A stretch of DNA of 64,000 nucleotides. It comes from Protopterus annectens. Its lineage: Eukaryota; Chordata; Ceratodontiformes; Protopteridae. Both the position numbers and the translations under genes were made by a program. This document shows positions 10,230 through 21,486 of this stretch, one piece after another. Under the pieces are notes generated by a model. That model did no database searches. It saw nothing but the letters and a program-made list of their open reading frames with translations, and was not told where the DNA came from. Each line of letters begins with the position of its first letter. Position 1 is the stretch's first letter. The stretch lies in contig NC_056733.1 in the NCBI RefSeq assembly GCF_019279795.1, positions 1,120,590,907 through 1,120,654,906 on the forward strand, read 5' to 3'.

Positions 10230-11760
10230 AGAAAATTGGTCCCTCGTTACTTGATCCACAAAATCAGAGGAGGCTTTCTCAGATTCACAGTTTGTACTCA
10301 AAGGGGTCAGTGGTACCAGTACCAGATCATCAAATGGGGAAGGGTCCTACCCCAGGTTATTCCTGGTTCCCAGAAAGGAAAGCTCTTTACTTCCTATCCT
10401 AGACCTGTCCACCCTCAGTCAGTCCCTGCTGTTACAAAAATTGTTGACTCTCCCCATGTTGGACCTAAAAGATGCTTACTTGCACATTCCTGTAGAGGAT
10501 CTTGCAGAGCTTTGCTTCAGGGCAGGTACCAGCCACTTTCATTTCTCCATACAAGCCCTTTAGCATGTATACTGCTCCCAGGATCTTCATAAAGTGTTTA
10601 GCTCGTGTGATTTCTGCAGAACACTGATCCAGATTTACCCATGTCTGGATGACTGCCTCATTCAAGCCATGAGTCAGAGATCCTAAAGGATCTGGCCTTC
10701 ACTCGGACCATAATCCACCTCTTTAGGGTCCATGATAAATCTTTGCCTATCCACCATGATAGTTTTTCCTGGGGGCTCTTCTGGATTCCTCCCTTCAAAC
10801 GGCCTTCCTCATTCCAGAAAAGGTCTCTTTCTTGGCTCAGTATTTCCAAAACTTTATGCAGAGACAACTTTAAGCAAAGGAATTCCTCGGAGCATGGGGT
10901 TACTATGACATCTTTTATCCTTGTGCTCCCTCTGGCCAGTTTACACATGAAGCTCCAGTGGTACCTCAATCTGTAGTGAGCATTCTGTCCCTGTTAGCAG
11001 AAATTCCACTGATCCCTTGCCTCGAGGAGGAATTTGTGGTGGACACGGGCATATGCCCAGAGCCAGTGTAGTTTCCCCTTCAGGGTCATCCCCTGTGGTC
11101 CAAACTTTGACCACAAATGCTTCAGAGACAGCCTGGGGGGCCATTTCCAACACGTTCAATACCAAGGCAGATGGGAAGATCGGTTCAGACGCTAGCAGAT
11201 TGAAAAGAACTGATGGCAGTGCAGAAAGGGCCTAGTGGCTTTCAAAGATCAGTGGAAACCAGAGATCCTGCAAAACGGACGACACCACCACCACAGTTGT
11301 GGTACATAAGGGGGCACCCACTCTTGCCCTCTGTCAACCTAGCAGTTTAAGTCTGGGAGAGACAGCTCACTCTCTGGGGTTGTACCTCATGGCACAGTAA
11401 CACTCTCAGGGACTTGAAATATTCTAGCAGATCTCAGCCGACACCTGATGGATCCCCACAAGTGGCGTCTGCATCGGGGAAACATTTCTCATAGTCCAGA
11501 GAATGGGGATCCCTGCAGGTAGACCTCTGTCAACAGCGAAAGTGTTCAACTAAAAATCTTTTCCAGGAGTAAACTACCCTCAGCCCGGAGGACAGATGCA
11601 TTCTCCTTTGGAGCCACCTGTTCCTTTTATGCATTCCCTCCTAAATATCAGGGGGGAAAAGGCCCAAGGGTCATCCTGATAGTCCAAGACTGGCCCATGC
11701 AACACTGGTATTCTTTGCTACTGAGTTTAACCAGTGAAACAATGAGGCAGTTACTGCAGT
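10230..11760 (+). pseudogene. DIRS-A pol (A2), broken
   Basis: RT remnants: FLVPRKESSL and PILDLSTLSQSL (10360-10420), MLDLKDAYLHIPV (10457-10495), and a catalytic block reading IYPCLDDCLIQA (about 10633-10668). The usual YLDD is therefore CLDD. RNase H is marked by TLTTNASETAWG (11104-11139), where the first catalytic Asp of the usual TDAS is Asn. The C-terminal region includes a DAFSFGAT-like block and YAFPPKYQG near 11628-11650, and a DWPMQHWY-like block near 11690. Frames shift repeatedly. Confidence 0.7.
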
Positions 11761-11839
11761 GTACCTTCTGACTCAAGACAAAGGGAGGTGTGTGCATCCC
11801 AACCGGCAGACACTAGCTATTAGCCTGGATAATTCCATG

Positions 11840-13030
11840 AAATACTACTCTGAGCTCACCCTAAGCAGACACTTTCAAGACCTTCTCAAGGAGGCTAGAA
11901 GGCCTAGCAGCAGGAAATCATACTTGGACATGTGGAAAAGATTCTCCCATTTTGTCAGCAGCGAGGCCTTTATCCTAAATTTCTGCCGTTTTAGATTACC
12001 GAGTGCCCTGGTAGATAGAGGCCTATCCTATTCCATCAAGATTCACCCCTGTTGTTTCATCCCACATCCCTACTCTTCCTCCTATCTTTTTCCCACCCCC
12101 TGAAACAATCTGATCAGACCTCCCAGGAGGTAACCCTCACCTCCATGGGACATCAGTTTTTTTCTAGGAAAAACTGACCCTACCCCTGTTTGAACAAGCA
12201 GCTTCTGCCAATTTAAAATTTCTAACCTGGAATACTGCCCTTTTACTTGTAATCACTGAGCTATAAGCTGTCAGTGGAATCATTTCTCATTCCACCCAGA
12301 CATGGCACTTGGGAATAACCTATCCTTATATCCAAGGTGGTCACAGACATCCTTGAATCAAGCCATACACTTGCTCACCTTTCCAAAGCCTCAGAACAGG
12401 GGGGAAAGAATCCTTCACTCGGATGTGGACAGACCGCTTTGCTACTGTCTTGACTGAGCTAAATCTTTTTCGCTACTATCTTGACTGATTAGTTCAGATT
12501 AACTGTGTTATTTGCCACTGGCTCTGAGGGAAAGCAGTCTCCAAACACACTACATGTCCAAGCAGATCTCCCACTGTATTTTATTTCAACAGCCATGGTG
12601 CTGCAGTAGCGCTGTCACCTCACAGTAAGACGTTGTCTCATTCGATTCTCAGTTATCTCGTCTTCTGTCTGGAGACATGCATGAATGGGCATACCTTCGT
12701 TGAAGGTTGTGCTTCAGGGCTGGCAACTCTGCACGTAAAAATCTACTGCCAATCATTAGCGGACTGGAGTTCCGCTGTGGCGACACCTAACCGGGAAAAG
12801 CCGAAAGACGCAACAGCCATCATGAAAAGAGGCCGCCTGAAGCTGTAAGAACTCATTGTACTAGGGCAACTTCTACCTGCGCTTCCTTCCTGAAAGCGTC
12901 TACCAAAAACATTTTGGAAGCTGCTACCTGGTCATCTGTGCATACCTTTACCAAACACTGCCACTTGTTGGCTTTCAAGTCTAGAGCAGGATTTGTCACT
13001 GCCATCTTACAGGGCATCCTCTCTTCCCTA
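11840..13030 (+). pseudogene. DIRS-A tyrosine recombinase (A2), broken, SINE-interrupted
   Basis: The N-terminal core-binding motif is LKEARRPSSRKSYLDMWKRF (11886-11945). The C-terminal catalytic end continues after the SINE, with TRATSTCASFLKAS, then NILEAATWSSVHTFTKHCHL and AGFVTAILQGILSSL (12850-13030). The Tyr position of the usual KHYHL motif reads KHCHL, so the nucleophile is replaced by Cys. Internal stops are numerous. YR enzymes of this family insert the circular DNA copy; this one is dead. Confidence 0.75.
12597..12810 (+). mobile_element. SINE with 10-bp target duplication
   Basis: A 214-bp insert is flanked by the exact repeat CAACAGCCAT at 12587-12596 and 12811-12820. Its head (12597-12660) is tRNA-like, with GTAGCGCTGTCACCTCACAG and a B-box-like ATTCGATTCTC. 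The 3' tail includes GTTCCGCTGTGGCGACACC and AACCGGGAAAAGCCGAAAG, the kind of tail shared between SINEs and LINEs in fish. It interrupts the YR gene of A2, whose frame resumes directly after the second target copy. Confidence 0.8.
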
Positions 13031-13064
13031 TAATCTACCTTCCACCCTCATCCCAGCATTGGGA

Positions 13065-13165
13065 ATCATCCCACAAGTTGGGATTGCAAAAGTGAAACTC
13101 TTAAGAACATAGTACAGTTATGTGCACTTGCCGTAAATAGTGTATTCACTGTTGCAGGCTCCCCA
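13065..13165 (+). repeat. Internal complementary region of A2
   Basis: GTGAAACTCTTAAGAACAT is followed by AGTACAGTTATGTGCAC. The first half is the reverse complement of a DIRS-A left end and the second half that of a right end, joined as in a circular intermediate. Confidence 0.7.
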
Positions 13166-14904
13166 CACACACGTGCGCACACATGCTTTTTTGTCTTCAG
13201 TAGTAGTCTACTTCCATTTTCTGCATGCAGAGTGAAATATTTACTAATTTTGGCATGTATGTGTATATTCCATAATGGTTCTGAGGTAAGTAAGGGGGGG
13301 GGGGGGTATTAGGATATCTTTGTATCTACAGGAGATTTGTTTGGAAAATAGTTGAAGGCTTTCTCTGAGGCAATATAGTCAATAAGAAGAGTGCCTAGAT
13401 CCCTTGCAAATGTCTGATAGGCGGGATGTCACCTGTGCAATATGGGAAAAATCTGGTTTACCAAAAAATGAACTACATTTTGTTCTCAAGACCATAAACT
13501 TAGTCTGGAAGATTGAATAACAGTACCCAGTTTATAGTGTGCAAACTTTAACCACAAACCAGGAGTGTTAGCCTGAAGGTCTGAGAAATTGAGTACAAGG
13601 CACCTGGATGACTAAAATTTTCAAAATGTACTGCATTTGGATCATATTCAGACATCTGCATTTTGGTGGGTAGAAAAGAGCAAGTCTACACTTAATCCAT
13701 TTTTCTATTGTGTGAAATGTGTAGGTAGTTTCTGATCTGTTTTTACTCATCTTGCAGGGAAAGCTTATACTTTAGATTCTGAAGAAACGTATTGCACCAG
13801 TCTTTCTCTGGTATATCCAGTGTTGCAGCTCAGAGCATAACTGCAGCATTATAGCAGAGTACATGTTGCATCTAAACAGACTTGCCAAGGTAGTCTTGAG
13901 TGGTCTCACCATCATAGCTCTCAACCTTTTGGCACATAATTTGGATAAAGACAAAAATAAGGGGGAACAGAGCAACCAAAATAGGAACAAATTTTAAATA
14001 TTCCTACAAATGTATAAAGTTGCTAGAATAAAAGCTGTTACCATGCATTTTCTGAAGGATATGAAGTCCAAAACTCAAATGCCTGTCATTTAATGAATTC
14101 AATCCTCACTGATTTGACACAAATCTAAAAAAATCACAAGCTTTATGACAAGTTTTATGTGCAACAGCCCAAAAATGAGGCATAAATCTGGGCATTTGAG
14201 AGATGTGATTACCACCCACAAAGCAAGCACACTTTCTTCATTTTACTGTCTTCAAGTCAGTCCATCCTTGGCAACACAAGTACTGTTGAACATTTCATTG
14301 CTGCAAGTAGCAGTTGGGTACAAAAACTTTTTTTAAGTGAACCAAAACCCCAGCAAATTGCATATTAAACTCTGCTCCTAGGTGTGACCCCCCCCAATCT
14401 GTTTGCTAATGTCTATATTGTAGGGCAAAATGGGTATATTCTGATCAGTGTACAGACCAACAAACTCCCGTGTGAAATAGCTGCTAAAGAATGTGCTTTC
14501 AGAAATACAGAAAACATTTTGCTATGGGCAGGGCCTCCTTGTGTTCCCAATTCTTTAAATATACCAGCAGACTGCTTCATAAATCGTCCTGTACCACCAT
14601 AATGATTATACAACCATAGTAGTACTTGTATAACAGAAACATGAAAGAAACTGTCATTCAGTTAAACTGACCATTAAGCCAACAAGTTTTTGGGTGTATC
14701 TTCTCTCTCAGTATGGTGTCCATAAGACCAAGAAGCAATCTGTAGTAAAAAAAAAAAATGTATATAGCCCTCGAAAGATACAGGAGTTGAATTACATCTG
14801 TTATTTCAAAGCATACTCTGTTTTCTGTGTTATACCTGTGCTTTGGCTGTTAGGACTACAGTTCATATCTATTTACAACAACTTTTCTTTTCTTTTCTTT
14901 GCAG
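13166..14904. other. Unclassified non-coding stretch
   Basis: This is AT-rich with no DIRS motifs. There are homopolymer runs (G-run at 13300) and short frames without recognisable domains on both strands. The right terminal repeat expected for A2 is missing here. If the splice acceptor at 14904 is real, the sequence immediately before it is an intron. Confidence 0.4.
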
Positions 14905-15245
14905 ATAATCCAGGAACTTTGGAAGTGGAGGCAGTCTCTAAAAGATGCAAAATGAGTTTCTGCAAAATGGCACCTCTATACAGTTATGATGTCTGTTCTA
15001 CGTATTTTTTTATGAATTGCCTAGAAAGGACTCTTCTTCGCCCTGCCCCTGCCCAGTCAGCAAAAAGTTCTGGTCTCCTGACTGCTTGAAACTTTATGCG
15101 ACACTGTGTGTGTGCATTTTGTAAAGAAGAAATCCGCCCACTTCAACTTTTGTTTTAATTATTCATGTGAACAGTTTTCTGATGATGTGAATTACTGGAG
15201 TGATACCAGAAAGGTTTGTTGGGGGGAGGGGGCTTGTTGAATAAA
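14905..15245 (+). other. Candidate terminal exon of a host gene
   Basis: A pyrimidine tract (14883-14900) runs into GCAG at 14901-14904, a strong splice acceptor. The downstream frame stays open for about 61 codons to TGA at 15087-15089, starting DNPGTLEVEAVSKRCK and ending SAKSSGLLTA. The exon would begin at the second base of a codon. AATAAA lies at 15240-15245 with T/G-rich sequence after it, so a 3' UTR of about 150 bp would follow. I do not recognise the protein. No upstream exon was identified, so a chance combination or a retained repeat sequence is possible. Confidence 0.35.
15240..15245 (+). promoter_or_regulatory. Possible polyadenylation signal
   Basis: AATAAA lies 151 bases after the stop of the candidate exon and is followed within 40 bases by GTGTTTTG and TCAGTGTACTTGTC, which would serve as a downstream T/G-rich element. 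Confidence 0.4.
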
Positions 15246-16555
15246 GTGTTTTGATAAAATGTCTTCAGTGTACTTGTCAACACAGACTCGTTTTATATCG
15301 TAGTCATTTGAGGGAAAATGACAAGCCATATAAGTGAAGATCAAGTGTTTAACATAATTAATTTTTTTTGTCTCAAAACATTTTTATACTCTTCTAACCA
15401 GGGGCATTCTCTCTGCTGCTTTCAGTAAAGCAGTCTTTGCCACCACAAGGAGTGGAACTGACCTCGAGTATTTTTTATTCAAATTTTAGAACTCTTGAAT
15501 TTGACATTTTTGTCTTTGATGTAGGCAAACTTGTTTTTCAGTACTCTTCATTTTCTTCTGTTGGGTACCTAGCCAAATTCACAAGGCTTTTGAAGACATT
15601 GAAAGGGGAAGATGTTCTTTGGTGTTCATCGTGCCACACACTTTGTCTGAAAAGCTGTCAGGGAGCTTTTTAAGAGAATCTAACAGACCTTTCTCAGAGT
15701 ACAGTTTCGTGAATAATTCTAGGTGACGTTCCCTTGTTATGGCTCCGACCTCTACCATTGTCTCAACTGTCTTGGGTCATCTGAAAGGAGGTTGCTTACT
15801 GTTGAATTGACAAATGCAGATTGCTTCAGAAGATGACTGGGCTTGGTCCTCTTAACTACAGGTGTGCATGCTTTTAGTAATGGAACTCCTGACCAATGTG
15901 GTGCGAAGTTTGGCACTTTAGTATAGTAAGCTTTTCTGTCTGCATAGCTATAGCCACTCAGAGGAAGTCAATAGAAATTTCTGTCATGGTAGCTAATAAG
16001 ACTTTGAAACTTTTTTTAAGGGTGCTGTCTTGGTCCAGCTTTCCTTGCCCACCGAATAGTTAAGGGTTCAGTTTTCAGCTGTACTGCGTGGAGACTGTAA
16101 CAGGATCAGCTGTTGGGTGCATTGACACCTGCTTCATTTTAAGCTTCCCATTGTGTCTGTGTGCCATATTCAGTTTCACTTTGTCTAAATAGCTTCATCA
16201 CAAGGTTTACTGCTGCAGTGAATTGGTCATAAGCATATGCTAGTTTGGTCCCTCTACTAGAAGATGTGAAGCTTTGTATGTTTTTAAGATTCATCTTAAC
16301 TAAGCTGCATCTTGCATCTGGTAATCTTAAAGCAGTTTAATTTTTCAGGTTGCATCTCAAAAGCATTACATAATCTGGATTCAGTGATGGATCTGAAGTG
16401 GATTGTCTTCCCGTTAAACTATACAGCTTTCCTTTTCTTAGTTCTTGATAATGAACCTTCTGTGGTCTGAGAAGCCAGATCTCTCAAGGATAGTGCAACT
16501 GTTAATGCTTAAGTCTCAGATTAAGAATCCACAATCCAGTCTCACTTTAACTTTG
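15246..16555. other. Unclassified stretch before C1
   Basis: No coding domain or terminal repeat was recognised. A few short open frames (for example 15437-15673) look random. Confidence 0.35.
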
Positions 16556-16740
16556 ATAGGTCCTTCTCTTCCCATGTTGCATTATTCTTACTGTGGGATT
16601 CTCTGCTTCTGGCGACCTGAACATCAGCTCCTGTAGTTGATGATGCGTGGGGACATCACACTCTGAGCCATAAACCAGGGGCCTTAAAATGTGACGTCTG
16701 CACGCACAAACCTCAACTTTTTCACTGCAGTGGAACATCA
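16556..16740 (+). repeat. Left terminal repeat of C1
   Basis: It shares CATAAACCAGGGGCCTTAAA and TGTGACGTCTGCACGCACAA (16670-16710) with the start of C2 (39071-39112). Both begin with a GTCCTT...GTTGCA/GCTGTA step. Confidence 0.65.
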
Positions 16741-16841
16741 GATTGATCACATCACTACCTCTATCAAGACATTTAAAGCAAAGTACTCCATTGGGGAATT
16801 AAATTCTTGCTTGAGCTTGGTTAGCTGTTTTGTTCTTGGCT

Positions 16842-16903
16842 GATGTCTGCTAAGAAGGATAAATCTGATGCGGATGTCTGCCAAGAAGGATAAATCTGAT
16901 CCG
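16842..16903 (+). repeat. 31-bp tandem duplication over the gag start
   Basis: Two 31-base units (16842-16872, 16873-16903) differ at two positions. Each contains ATGTCTGC and AAGAAGGATAAATCTGAT. Because 31 is not a multiple of three, the upstream ATG (16843) reads out of frame and only the second ATG (16874) opens the gag frame. Confidence 0.85.
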
Positions 16904-18476
16904 GATGTCAAATTCTGCATAAGGGTGCCCATGGCCATTGCATATTTTGTTTAGGCTGGGAACATGACCATACGTCCTGTGCATTTGCCAATCATTTGTC
17001 CCAAAAACATTTGGCAGCTGTCTGGCCGCTCTTAATCTATGCCTGGAAAACCAGAGACTTAAGAAGTTACTGCTTAAGATAGATCCTGAGTCGGCCAATC
17101 ATATGGAGCCACCACAAAAAAAGGCCAAACTTTCATGGCTTACTACTGCTGTTCCTCTGTCATTAGATGCCCTGCCAGCTGCTAATTTTAGGGGTTGAGG
17201 AAAACCCGCTAAAGCAGTCTACTTCGTTTTCTCCCCTTGAAGCCACTTCTGAAGTACTGGCTAGCACGTCTGCAGAGGTTACTCAGATCTGTTTCTACCA
17301 AAGCCGAGGGGGGGGATCAGGCTCCACAGGACACCCATCTGGGATGCAGGAATCTGAACCCTCTGTTGGCTCAGGCCCCTGTAACTAGGCCTTCTCCCAA
17401 AGCTACCCCTTTGAAATGGAAACAAAAAAACTTCTTTCTTCTTAGGAAGGAATTCCTGACTTTTACTCTGTCCTTGATGCAGTCTTCATGGCCCTTAGGC
17501 CCTCAGCCTCCGCATCCTCCACTTTCCCAGTGCTTAGCCATAGAAATATGCTTTCTCATCAGATGAGTCTATATTACTTGTCTCAAACAGCCTCTCCTCT
17601 GGAATACTATTCCCCAGATGAGGAATCCGTAGAAGGGGACTCTTCAGAAGATACCACTTTTGGAGAGACTATTACTAAAATGAAAGAATATTTCAGATGG
17701 GATACTTCCCAAGTGACAAATTCAAACATGCTTTGAGTTACTGCATGTTGAATCTCCATCTGCCATCCCCCCCCAGTTATTTTTTGCATACCTAGACTCA
17801 TTTGCTTCTACATCTAAAATTCTAGACCATTAACCACCTTCTAAGGGACTGGATCTTTTCTATAAGGTGCCTGATGACTACAACTTTCTGGTGAAACTCC
17901 CCTTGGCAGACCCTGCAGTCATAGTTGTGCTCCCTGACCAGCAGTCAAGACTGATGCTATCCTAGTCTTCTGCTTACTGACAAGGATAGCAGTAACATGG
18001 ACAGGCTGGGTTAGGTTTATACCCGTTCCACCCTAGCCTTCAGAGCCGTTAATTACCAAACCCATATGATTGCGTATGCCTTGGACTTGGTATCCCAAGC
18101 AACTAAACTTCTCTCCTCCCTGCCTGACTCTCCCATCAAGACAGAAGTAGTATCAAAGCTGACCTTGACATTCCAAGTAGCCAGACATTCCATTAGATGC
18201 AGTTGTGATGCAGCAGCAGCCTCTGCAAGATCTGCTGCATCTGCTTTGCAGATATTCATGGCTCCGGCTACAACCATTGCCTGAAGGTTTTAAATCAAAA
18301 ATTCTAGATGCTCCACTAGATCACAACCTCCTGTTTGGCAAACAGTCTGCTGAACTGTTTAAAAACCTTCAGGAGAAGAGCAAGGAGTTGAGACATTGAG
18401 CACCTCCTAGTGTCTCCTATTCCAAAATACTACATAAATTATCCAGCTAAGGCTACCTACGTCTGCAGAACTCCTT
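16874..18476 (+). pseudogene. DIRS-C gag (C1), broken
   Basis: The start reads MSAKKDKSDPDVKFC. In shifted frames a Cys/His cluster follows with HGHCIFCLGWEHDHTSCAF (about 16930-16985), equivalent to the CLGPDHDVSACRFC cluster of DIRS-A. An acidic middle domain has SPDEESVEGDSSEDTTFGET (17602-17661) and KMKEYFRWDTSQ. The C-terminal block contains ARHSIRCSCDAAAASARSAA (18180-18239). The blocks are in the same order as in DIRS-A and DIRS-B gag. Stops and shifts make it inactive. Confidence 0.7.
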
Positions 18477-18484
18477 CCAGTGCT

Positions 18485-18905
18485 GGTTCCACTTTAACTA
18501 TCGAAATTTCAAAACATCGAAATTCTCATCCTCTACCAGTGTAACAAAAAAAAAAAAAACCCCACTAACAATTGTATGCAGGGGGGGGGGGCTTCGACCC
18601 CCACACCTCCTACTTTTAATATTCCAACTCTGAGACCGCACTACAGTAGAGTAAAGGGAAATCTCCTGTTTAACGCTATATGCAGATGCGCTAAACGGGA
18701 GATTTTCCGTACCCTGTCTGTAGTACCATCACACAGATGGCAAATAGACGCAGTATTCAGGGCACCTTGGTGCCCTGCAAAAACACAAACATTCTCCCAC
18801 CTACACTTCATTTTCTTCAAGCCTTCAACGATTTCAAACTCTGTGTTCTGGTCTCTATGTTCTGACCTTCAAAGTTTTAAATGTTCGATGGTTAAAAGTG
18901 GAACC
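18485..18905. mobile_element. hAT-type MITE, 421 bp
   Basis: Exact 8-bp target duplications CCAGTGCT lie at 18477-18484 and 18906-18913. Terminal inverted repeats start GGTTCCACTTT-AACTATCGAA on the left and GGTTCCACTTTTAACCATCGAA on the right arm read in reverse. The centre holds an A-run, a G-run, and an internal inverted pair (AATCTCCTGTTTA... and TAAACGGGAGATT) at 18659-18710. There is no coding capacity. An 8-bp duplication and short inverted ends fit the hAT superfamily. Confidence 0.8.
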
Positions 18906-19049
18906 CCAGTGCTACCCCTTCATCCAGGCATAGGACAGGTAACAGGAGGCAACCCTCTTCCAGGCCGCTCTCTCTGTCTACTCACAGCCATTTCAGGACA
19001 GAAATTGTACCAACAATGCATGACTCCCTTGCCCATCGCCTCCTGTGAG

Positions 19050-20860
19050 CCTGTTTCCCACACTGCCTGCCCCTCTGGAGAACCATCACCTCAGACTGCT
19101 GGTTCCTGGCAGTAGTAGGGAATATTTTGTCTTGGAAAGAAAAGTCTACACCAAATACCAATTACACCTTATCCCCCACATTATACAGGACCTACTGGCT
19201 CATGGAACAATAGAACCTGTCCCCTCAGGACAAGAAGGAAAAGGTTTCAACTAAAGACTTTTCCTAGTACTGAGAAAGGATGGACCATGGAGGCCAATCC
19301 TGGACTTGCATTTTTAAGCCTTTTCCTAAAAGTCCCTTTGGAATGCTATCACTTAAGACCCTTTTTCCACTGCTGCCACCCTAAGTGGTCATGGCCACTC
19401 TAGACCTAAAGGAGGCCTACCTCCATATCCCTATACAGCCCACTCACAAAGTACTTGTGTTTTGCTGGACCCTGTTTGTTTACTGCCTCACCCTTTAATT
19501 TGTCCACTGCACCCAGGGTCTTCACCAAATGCTTGGCTCCTGCCATAGCTTACTGCAGGACCAAGGGCATTCAGATCTATCCCTACCTAGATGGCGACTC
19601 ATTCTGGCAGAGAAAGAAAGCACCCTAAAAGGCCATCGGCTGTTTTCCATGTCTCTACTAAGGGTTGATTCACCCCTAATCTTGCTAAATCTTCCCTTGC
19701 ACCAGAGTAGGACAAAACCTTCCCAGCAGACCTGATGAAGGCATTTCTCCCTTCCAGCAAGGTGCTTTCTCTAACAGACCACTTCCAGGATCTCTTGAAC
19801 CACCAACTGTCAGCAAACAATTCATGTGACTTCTGGGTCTTAGGCAGCCACTATTCCAATGCTTCCACTAGCCAGGTTGCACATGAAGCGACAGTGGTAT
19901 CTAAAGAATGTATGGTCCCACCACAGCCACCCTCTAGACTTCCAGATCCCCTTCCTACTCTGCTTCAAGTCAGAACTACAGTGGTGGATTCAGTGGGTTC
20001 AAATGAACCCATGCCTTCCTCTACTACCACCTACACCAATTCAACATATGTACATAAATGCCTCTGATCTGGGGTGGGGGGCTACCATGAAGAACCTCGA
20101 GGTGCAAGAACACTGGCCGGCACACCTGAAAAAAACGCATCAATGTAAGGGAGATTACTGCAGATCTAGCCCTAAAAGCCTTCCTCCCACTTTTACAGTC
20201 TGGTATCCTTCAAATCTTCACAGACATCACCATGATCATGTGATGCATCAACAAACATGGAAGTACCAAGTCTTATCTTTGCAGGCTAGCATGCAGACTT
20301 GGGACCTAGCCTCACAAAATTACTGTGCAGGCAGTTTACATGCTATCCCAGGACAACCACCAAGTGGATGCAGTCAGCAGAGTATTGTCTCTATCACCGT
20401 GGATGTTGTACAGAGTTTTTCTAGACCATGTCCACCAGTGAGGCACACCTCCTGTAGACTTATTTTCCTCCCCCAGAACAGACAACTGAGAATTCTGTAC
20501 GAAGGACACTCCCCTCTAGCCTGGGGAGTGGACTCCATCTCGTGGAAGAGACTATTTCTGTATGCCTTTCCTGATTTTTTTTTCAGGAGATCTTTTTGAA
20601 TGAGAGGAAGGACAGTGCAAAACATCTTGCTGGTGACTCCTTATTGGCCAAGGCAGCATTGGTTCCCCCTTCTATTCCTTGCCAAGGGCAGTCGCCACAA
20701 GTTACCCCACAAGGTGGACCTACTTGCACAATAGAAGGGAACTCATCCGTCCTCATTTGGAGATGCTGTTGTCTAACACTCTGGATGATAAATAATACCC
20801 TTCAGACACCTACTCTGAGGACATGCTTTCTGTCCTGAGGGAGGCCAGGAAACCTAGCAC
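19050..20860 (+). pseudogene. DIRS-C pol (C1): RT, RNase H, C-terminal region
   Basis: Motifs in order: IIQDLLAHGTIEPVPSGQEG (19180-19239), RKDGPWRPILDL (about 19274-19309), MATLDLKEAYLHIPI (19391-19435), APRVFTKCLAPAIAY (19509-19553) and QIYPYLDGDS (19570-19600). The catalytic YLDD is changed to YLDG. RNase H starts at NASDLGWGAT (20056-20086), with Asn for the first Asp. The C-terminal part has DCFSPRTDN-like and LYAFPDFFFRR-like blocks (about 20460-20592). Internal stops occur throughout. Confidence 0.75.
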
Positions 20861-21169
20861 AAGGATATCCTACATCCTAAAATGGGAGAGTCCCCAAATG
20901 GTGTCTTCAAAGGCTTTTAGGGATCCCTTTGTAGCAGATGTACCTCTTGTCCTGGCATATGTATGGGAGCTTATCAAGGCAGGCCTTTTATTCTAGTGAG
21001 TGAAAATGCACCTTTCTGCTCTCTCTGCCTGCTTACCTTTAGATCCTCCTTTAATCTCCAGGCTAGATGTTAAATTGTCACACATCAGACCACTGAGGAA
21101 GCCTATCCCACTGCCTTGGGGAGTTAAATTTTATCCTGGAAAAACACTGGGTCCATTTGAGCCAGCTAG
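20812..21169 (+). pseudogene. DIRS-C YR, N-terminal part (C1)
   Basis: The frame DMLSVLREARKPSTRISYIL (20818-20877) is the conserved start of the recombinase core-binding domain. It ends at PFEPA (21151-21168), where A3 begins. Confidence 0.7.
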
Positions 21170-21360
21170 ATTTTCATTGTGTTACACTGCTGCAGTCATT
21201 ACACTTGGGTTATCCTGCCGTCAGGTGGTTCCCCAGTCGGCCCGAGTTCCAAAGTCTTGGTCCGGCGTCGGTTGCTGTCGCCTCCTCCCTTAACGTAAGT
21301 GCGACAGGGGTATACAAGATGCAGCCAACGCCATTTTCTTCAGTCTTTCTTGCCGTGTGG
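21170..21360 (+). repeat. Left inverted terminal repeat of A3
   Basis: Its reverse complement is found at 37915-38090 (GAAAATGGCGTCTGC, CCCCTGTCGCACTAACGTCA, GACACCGGACCAAGACTTTG, TAATGACTGCAGCAGTGTA). Confidence 0.85.
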
Positions 21361-21486
21361 TGCCCGAAGCAAAAGCAGTTCGCAAGTGCCGGTCGGATGT
21401 CTCCTGAGATTTTCATTCCGAATGCAGAACCAAAGTCTTCTACAAAGCTAAGTACCCCATTGGGGAAACTATCTTGCCTCAGACTG

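Larger units (their letters stand above)
8234..13165 (+). mobile_element. DIRS-A copy A2, old and degenerate
   Basis: The left end GTGATCTTCGTGTTTCACTG (8234) matches the family left terminus. Gag, pol and YR follow in order, then an internal complementary region near 13068-13165 with AACATAGTACAG. No right terminal repeat follows. The sequence is more diverged than the copies in the two nests. A 214-bp SINE with target duplications sits in the YR. Confidence 0.8.
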
